Assembly: GCA_950295325.1 (NCBI GenBank) | Contig: OX485805.1 | Span: 21,687,501 to 21,751,500, forward strand | From: Polytrichum commune | Lineage: Eukaryota > Streptophyta > Polytrichopsida > Polytrichales > Polytrichaceae | DNA: 64,000 nucleotides | Reading direction: 5' to 3' | Shown here: positions 58,601 to 64,000 of the stretch, piece by piece | Numbering within the stretch: the first letter of the stretch is position 1 | Layout of the letters: each line of letters starts with the position of its first letter | Notes under the pieces: generated by a model | The model's database searches: none | Seen by the model: the letters and a program-made list of their open reading frames with translations, nothing else | Told to the model about the DNA's origin: nothing | Translations under genes and position numbers: made by a program

Positions 58601-61600
58601 GTTGGTGCACAAGTTCCCCAGGTTTGGGTCAATGATAAGCCTAATGTTTTTATACTGTTCTTAATGTCTTGCCAGTACTTCCAAACATGTCCTAGAAATT
58701 TAGCATGCTGGTTATTTTTTGGGCCATTTTCAGCATCATCACATTCACTCTTTGGATTGGGTGATCTGTGTGGATTATTTGGCAGTTTGTGACTTCCATA
58801 CATGGGTGATTGATGCCCTGATAGTCTTAATCTACATGTGCAATTTATTCTCCTATAAGTTTTCTTTGCGCATGACGAACACTCTGCGGTTCAGGCATAT
58901 TAACATGTGGAATGGGCATCATAACTCACTTTCGACTTGGATGGATGGTTGACTGATGCTGGGCAGTTTCCAAATGGCAGCAATGCAATGTTCGGAACAA
59001 GTTCCCGATTCATTTTAGAGGTATGCTTTGTTTGATTTCATTGGCTGACCATTACGTTGAGAACTTTGCATTGCTGTGTGTTGTTGTCAGTGAAATGAGT
59101 CAGACTTTAGATTTATATATGAAGATCTTGAGGATGGGCTACTTTCCTATATTCAATTGCCCTCAACGTAGAGCAATGTTGTTTAGTAAATGATATGGCC
59201 AAGAGCTGACATCTGGAAACCTACTCTTAATTCAATCAAAGCTCATCATACTCCAACTTGACCTCTCTTCTGCGTGAAAACATGCAGGCAGATGAATATG
59301 ATGGCTGCTTTCTAGGCGTCTCACCTTCCTTGGCAGTAGTGACAAATGTTGAATGGGAACACGTGGATATGTATCCAGATGAGGTTGTCCCTTTAATCCT
59401 GCCTTCTCTAATGTTTATGTATATCTAGTTGCATATCCATGATCAATTGCTTGATATTCTTGGCATTGGTGTATACCTTGTTGGTGATCTGGTCTTTTTA
59501 CTTCTCAGTGGGTATCAAATCTTGTGCTTCTCTAAATTGTGTTGCGTACACATAGGTTGAATCCTCACTTTGTCCAAATCTTTGTCTGTTTCACTTTCAT
59601 ATCCTAATTTCTTGATGACACAGGACTTTGCAGTTTGGGTGTTTAGAAGGATGTGGCTTTTATATACTTTGGAACCAAGCCAGTTTCTATGTTCGTCTGG
59701 AGGCATGCACAGTCTTTATGGGCAAGTTTCATCATAACTGGACTCAGAAGTTGCTGATTATGTAATTGGCTGTGTTTGACAGGCAGCAGTTAGAGATAAT
59801 TTCAAGAAATTTTCAATGCGAATAAGACCAGGAGGCATGCTCGTGGTTTGTAGTGACTGGTAACTCCAGAACTATAATGTACTTAGTCATCATCACTGTT
59901 GGGTTTTCTTTTCTAAGTCACTGTTTCTGCACATGAATTAGTACTTCCTCCCTCATTGTTGTACTTTTCAGTAAGCCCAAGACATGGCCTGTGCTTGAAC
60001 TGGCAGTGCTGGCGCTAAGTCTTTGGTGGAGAGTTTAAAGGTTGAAAATTGGAGAAATTCAAGTACTTCAAGCCAGAATGACACAAGACATTTTGTAACA
60101 TATGGTCTGGGAGCAAGTGCTGACTGGCGTGCAATAATGCTTGTCCCAAATCCTTGGGGTGGCACTGATTATACTGTGGTGAGCACATGACACACCTTTT
60201 TCTACATTGATTTTTTTTCCTTTTCTTTCAGCTTGCTAAATTACAACAAGCCTCTGAGGTGTGTCTTTATATGGAACTAAAACACCATGTACAAAATATA
60301 TTGGGATGTATTACAACTGATCCATCTTTTTGTGATTATTTATCACAGGTGTACAATAACAGGCCTATGGTCCGTGTCAGCTTACGGCTGCCAGGCATGC
60401 ACAATGTTCTCAATTCTCTTGCTGTAAGTGCTCTGGACTTTCTAAAAAAGTTTCCTTCTTAAAGTGTGTCCCATCTTGGAAGTTCTAGTCCTTGTCTCAT
60501 TCTTGAGTAATTACCAATTTTTATATCTGTCCTCTGGTGAATTTGGGATTTGTTTTGTACCATCTTGTCTTTTACATCTGTCCATCCTCAATTGGTTAGG
60601 CAATACTCATCACGTGTTTGGTGGCACGTGCTGGTCTTCAAGGGCAATATACTAATGTTGGACCAACATATAGGTGAATGCATGGTGTAAATACACAAGA
60701 TCCATAATGTTCTCAAAGAACCTACCCAACCGGAATAAAAATTGTAACACTAGTCAGAATTTGATAATTGGTGGGTATCATCACTAAATGGGAGAATCTG
60801 TGTATGCCTGAGTCTTTTTTGGGTCAATACCATCCTACTACCATGTTGATACTAGAATAAACTTTACCTATGTATGAAGGTTCTTGGATGGTATATAGAC
60901 CCAAATGATATCAAAAACAGAAATACCCTCAAATACCTGTACCCTAATGGTATCAAGAAAAGGTTTAAGTGTTCATTATAGATACCTGGATGGTTTCCAC
61001 AAAAAAGGTGATACCTGGATGGTCCAACACTGGAACATGCTGAGAAATTGTCTCGTGGTGTTAAAGTATTGATGATCTTCACACAAGAAATTCATAGAGT
61101 TGAGAAATTTGCACAGGTCATTGTGGTGAACGCACTTTTAGCAGCCAACAAAGAGAGCCTCGGGGCGAATAGTGCAGAGCACTTAAGACTCATGAAGGGA
61201 GCTGCAGAAGCAGCTGGGGCTGCATTGGGTAACTTTGTAGGAATACGAAGGCGATTTGAACGTATTGGGACAATCCAAGGCTGCGACATAGTTGATGACT
61301 ATGCTCATCACCCAACAGAGATTCGTGCGGTTCTTCAGGCTGCGCGTCAATGTTTTGATCAGCAACCCATTTGGGTAGTTTTCCAACCTCATACTGTCAG
61401 GTGTGTGCTTTTCCCCTTTTTGGTAATTGTGTTACCATCTAGTTAGGACCAATGTTGAACTGGTATCACCTTTTAATACCACTTTGGTATGTACAATGAG
61501 TTTTTTTGCTTTTTTTTTTTATACCTGTAGGGTATGTGTATGTAAGGATATTTTTGTTTTGGATACCAGACCATCCAAAAGCCTTCATACCTAGGTAGAC

Positions 61601-62944
61601 TTACTCTGATATAAATACAGTATTAGGATGGCATCAACCCAAATAATGACTCGGGTATACAAAGATTTTCATCTTGTGGTATTAATATGTGACTAGTATT
61701 ACAATTTTGATATGTTGCATTCACGACATATCTACAGTCAACCTTTTTAAGTATGTCCTGCACAGAAAAGTGATATAGGTTTCCCTTACTGTCTACAGCC
61801 TGCAGTTATAGAGTACTTTCAGCACCATTTGCAATTACAGGTTCTTCGTGGCCTCCACTAAAATTATGATATCTCCTTGGCTTGATTTGGTGCAGTCGGC
61901 TGGCAAAACTTCTTCCAGACTTTGCACCTGCATTCAGTGCTGCAGATCGAGTGATTGTGACAGAGGTACAAAATGTGCATTGTTCCTTGTTTTCCTGTCC
62001 ATGCACATTGGTTGTGGTTGATGCGAAGTGAAGATACTCGAGATCAGCCTTGTAGGCATTCTTGATTGATTCTTGATTGGGCTAATGGCTAGGCTATGGA
62101 ATTGCAGGTTTACACTGCACGTAACATCCAGAATGACAAAATGGTTACTGGAGCAGATTTGGCCAATGCCATCATTGGTCCCCCAGCCATTTACATCCCT
62201 GATTTGGTACACCCTTGAATACCTTATTTATTCTGATGCTGAAGCCAGACTTACATAATGATGAATTATTTCCAAAACCCACTCGCATCATACTTTGTGT
62301 GCTTATTGGCTTGATATCCGCACCTGCAAGGTGTCAATGTTGAGATAATGTCATCCAATTGGTGTAGAAAATTTGACACTCTATTACTAAAGTTGAAGAC
62401 CTATTTTAAAAGTGATGGTCACTGATTAGACTGCGTTTGTATAAAACTTTCCAAATAATGAAACTATTCAAATTATAGCAATAGTCAATCTTCTAAGTCT
62501 ATCAAAATATTTGTTTCAAGTCAGCTGAATTGAACAGGAGAGTCCAGGATGCTGGTAATTTGGATGAGATTGATGATTGGACTTGTGGTGATTTCTGTTT
62601 AATGTTTTCCAGGTTTGGATTAACTTACTTGTTGATGACAGGATGGTGTGGTTGAGAGGCTGTCATGGGAATTGGCAGCAATTGATAGAAATGCCATGAA
62701 TAATCTTGGCAATGTTGTCTTGCTTACACTTGGTGCTGGTGAGCTCTCTATTCATTTGGATTTTGTTCTCAAATGTCCATATGATGCAGTTGATATATTT
62801 TTATCAATTTTTTTAATCAGAACCTTATTATAGTCCTATGATTATAGTGCACTCTGCAGAAAATCTTATTTTTTGACATATGCAGGTGATATCACTAGTC
62901 TGGGACCAAAACTTATGCAGGCCCTGAGTGTTCCATCAATTTAG
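55626..62944 (+). CDS. murC: Plastid UDP-N-acetylmuramate--L-alanine ligase MurC (14 exons)
   Basis: Adds L-Ala to UDP-MurNAc with ATP (EC 6.3.2.8), the first amino-acid step of peptidoglycan precursor synthesis. Exons: 55626-55997, 57258-57460, 57959-58029, 58533-58621, 58967-59020, 59288-59383, 59783-59859, 60007-60178, 60349-60423, 61117-61400, 61896-61965, 62108-62206, 62642-62738, 62886-62944. The joined frame is open for 605 aa. Residues 1-103 look like a transit peptide. The remaining 500 or so match bacterial MurC length. Visible: [16 protein letters not shown] (Rossmann start), ATP loop [15 protein letters not shown] (213-219), [50 protein letters not shown] (about 463) and FQPHT-SR. 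All key Mur-ligase residues I can check are present. In mosses this pathway acts in plastid division; that role is inferred here. Start: Met1, with Met6 (55641) an alternative. Confidence 0.96.
56113..57243 (+). repeat. Four tandem units of 260-323 bp in murC intron 1
   Basis: Units begin at TTGAATTGAGAA.AAG.AGC near 56113, 56394, 56653 and 56975, and the last runs to 57243, just before the intron's acceptor. Each carries GA.TCTTCATAGTC.ATCA, AGAGGAATG and GGCATGCATTCCTGGC.A.TTACCAT, then an AAGAGTAAGA or similar box. Units 1 and 2 hold TTTAGGGTTTAGG, the plant telomere/telo-box sequence, ahead of GGAGCTCACCTCCA. The array makes up most of the 1.26-kb intron. Confidence 0.9.
57548..57888. mobile_element. 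Tourist-like MITE, 341 bp, near-full palindrome, in murC intron 2
   Basis: Flanked by TTA at 57545-57547 and 57889-57891. Termini GGGCATCTCCACTCATGGAG and the inverted GACTCCATGAGTGGAGACGTCC match with few differences. Pairing continues inward through CCATTGGCTTTTT-, GTCCCACC- and TTATGTCATAGAG-type text to a centre near 57705. TTA target duplication and GGGCATCTCC ends are typical of PIF/Harbinger-type MITEs. It has no coding capacity. Confidence 0.85.
58130..58400 (+). repeat. Dispersed repeat family A, copy in murC intron 3
   Basis: Shares GACACCAAAAAGACATCATG, GAGATTGGACTATGTGGTCA and ACCATTCTAGGCTCAATTG with the copies at 28810-29190 and 50850-51260. Its left part holds a tandem duplication of about 56 bp, beginning ACATCTATACTTGAGTGGTG and ACACCTATATTTGAGTGGTG. 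Confidence 0.85.
60655..61000 (+). repeat. Dispersed repeat family B, copy in murC intron 9
   Basis: Direct copy of 22365-22735: GGACCAACATATAGGTGAATGCATGG, CAATACCATCCTACTACC, GAAGGTTCTTGGATGGTATA and CCCAAATGATATCAAAAACA. Confidence 0.8.
61445..61720 (-). repeat. Dispersed repeat family B, inverted copy in murC intron 10
   Basis: Reverse complement of the family: AGGATGGCATCAACCCAA, GATACCAGACCATCCAAAAG, TTCATACCTAGGTA and GGGTATGTGTATG. With 60655-61000 it forms an inverted pair around exon 10 of murC. Confidence 0.7.
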
Positions 62945-64000
62945 TGATGACTTGAATCAACGGTGAGATTGTTCAAGGCTTACTGGAGATTCGACATTGA
63001 AATTAATGCAATGGGTGCGTTGATGCCTTTCTCTATTCTTTAAGCTAGTCCATTGTCCCAGTCTACTATTTGGTGGCTCTGGGAACTCATTATGAATCAA
63101 TTTTCCACTACCGAGGGAAGTATCATGGCATTGCAATCGTTTATATGAGCAAAGAATTGTGGTAGAAGTTTCCAACCATTGAAGTGTTACCTTATAATAA
63201 TAATGTAAAGATCAAAACGGACTGCCCCCAATTGATTGCACATTGATTGAGTTTCAAAAAGTCAAGCACTTGGCTGCAGGACTACAATTTTGTGTGCCTG
63301 TAAATAATCATCCAACAGGCTTTGAGCATCTTCATGTGTTTCTTATTCATGGTTAACTTACACATGCCCAGACATTTTATTCGATTATATTAGTCACCAA
63401 AACCCGACAGAAGCAGGTATATTTGTATATTTCTGTGGGTGTCCATTACTATAAAGTTCGCCCACCTTCTGCATGCTTATGTTTTAGTTTCTATACTCGA
63501 GGAGTGTATAGTAACATTGTAGTAGTGTTTACTCTAAGTCACCACAAAATCATGGAGATGCTATAGTCATCAAGCCTAAAAGAGTAGGTATCCATTTTGG
63601 TATAAGGGCCAAGATATCCCTTCAATCAGGGAGTACCACTTAACATCCGATTCTCTTCAGTGATGAGAATTTTTGTTTTGACAGACACTTGCATATCCAT
63701 TTTAAAACCTTCTTTTTTGTGATTTTCAAGGGGGAGGCTGTGTGCCTCTCTTGGATAACTCTTGATGACGCCGACATATCATATACGTTGTGACAATAGA
63801 CTTTGAACACAGGCTGTTATTTGGCTATATCATGGTTGGTTCCAACTCCACAGATAAGTTTGACCGTTGGATTGAATTTGGAATTGTCTCATTCAGCTAG
63901 CAACTACAAGTCATGCAGATAGTCATTTCAAGTTTCAGAATTGGAGTAGAGATGCAGAAGTTATAGGTCTGATTGAGGATTCTCTTCATCTTTTAAGTGA
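62945..64000 (+). other. Downstream of murC: 3' UTR and intergenic sequence
   Basis: Follows the TAG at 62942-62944. No further gene, RNA or repeat is supported. A 72-codon minus-strand frame at 62957-63175 has no recognisable content. Confidence 0.5.

Noticed and set aside
1-64000. CRISPR arrays, operons, rRNA or tRNA genes
   Set aside because: None seen. The tandem repeats lack the regular repeat-spacer layout of CRISPR, and the window is eukaryotic nuclear DNA.

Overview
This window is nuclear DNA from a land plant. Five split or single-exon genes sit in a repeat-rich background: introns with consensus GT..AG borders, long AT-rich spacers, MITEs, and one very large non-LTR retrotransposon. 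The most telling gene is a complete plastid-type murC. Its reaction belongs to the peptidoglycan pathway that mosses, lycophytes, ferns and gymnosperms keep for the plastid and that flowering plants have largely lost. I therefore infer a seed-free plant (bryophyte, lycophyte or fern), with a gymnosperm not excluded. No species can be named from the sequence.

Layout. At 1.7-9.3 kb (+) is a 14-exon gene for a Golgi-type membrane-anchored GT4-like glycosyltransferase (about 1,117 aa). The 9.3-21.7 kb stretch is a gene-poor spacer with tandem repeats, a hAT-like MITE, decayed ORFs and a remnant resembling the 3' end of the large retrotransposon. At 21.75-30.4 kb (-) is a 15-exon folylpolyglutamate synthetase (548 aa); its first intron carries three tandem units that include copies of its own splice-donor region. 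At 30.8-32.1 kb is a 1.3-kb fold-back element, and at 33.8-34.3 kb a MITE with 22-bp perfect inverted repeats. At about 34.28-47.11 kb (-) is a 12.8-kb non-LTR retrotransposon: 5' monomer repeats, an intact ORF1, a 3-kb His/Pro/Lys-rich tandem array, a 2A-like translational recoding motif, then a broken ORF2 with APE endonuclease, reverse transcriptase, RNase H and a zinc-binding tail. At 49.2-52.0 kb (+) is a 3-exon gene for a small, probably plastid, one-span membrane protein that I do not recognise. At 52.7-53.5 kb (-) is an intronless helical protein, possibly TFIIS-N-like. At 55.6-62.9 kb (+) is the 14-exon murC (605 aa with transit peptide).

For all three large host genes the complete coding sequence was reassembled by hand, and every splice phase closes without a stop. 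These genes act in separate pathways (Golgi glycosylation, folate polyglutamylation, plastid peptidoglycan precursor synthesis) and I see no co-regulation. What links them is shared repeat families: one family has a copy in an intron of FPGS, murC and the small membrane-protein gene, and a second has copies in introns of FPGS and murC.

The strongest candidate for something undescribed is the retrotransposon. It combines a plant host, a GDIELNPGP 2A-like motif at the head of ORF2, and an adjacent array of about 800-bp units whose edges look like duplicated pre-2A sequence lacking the 2A itself.
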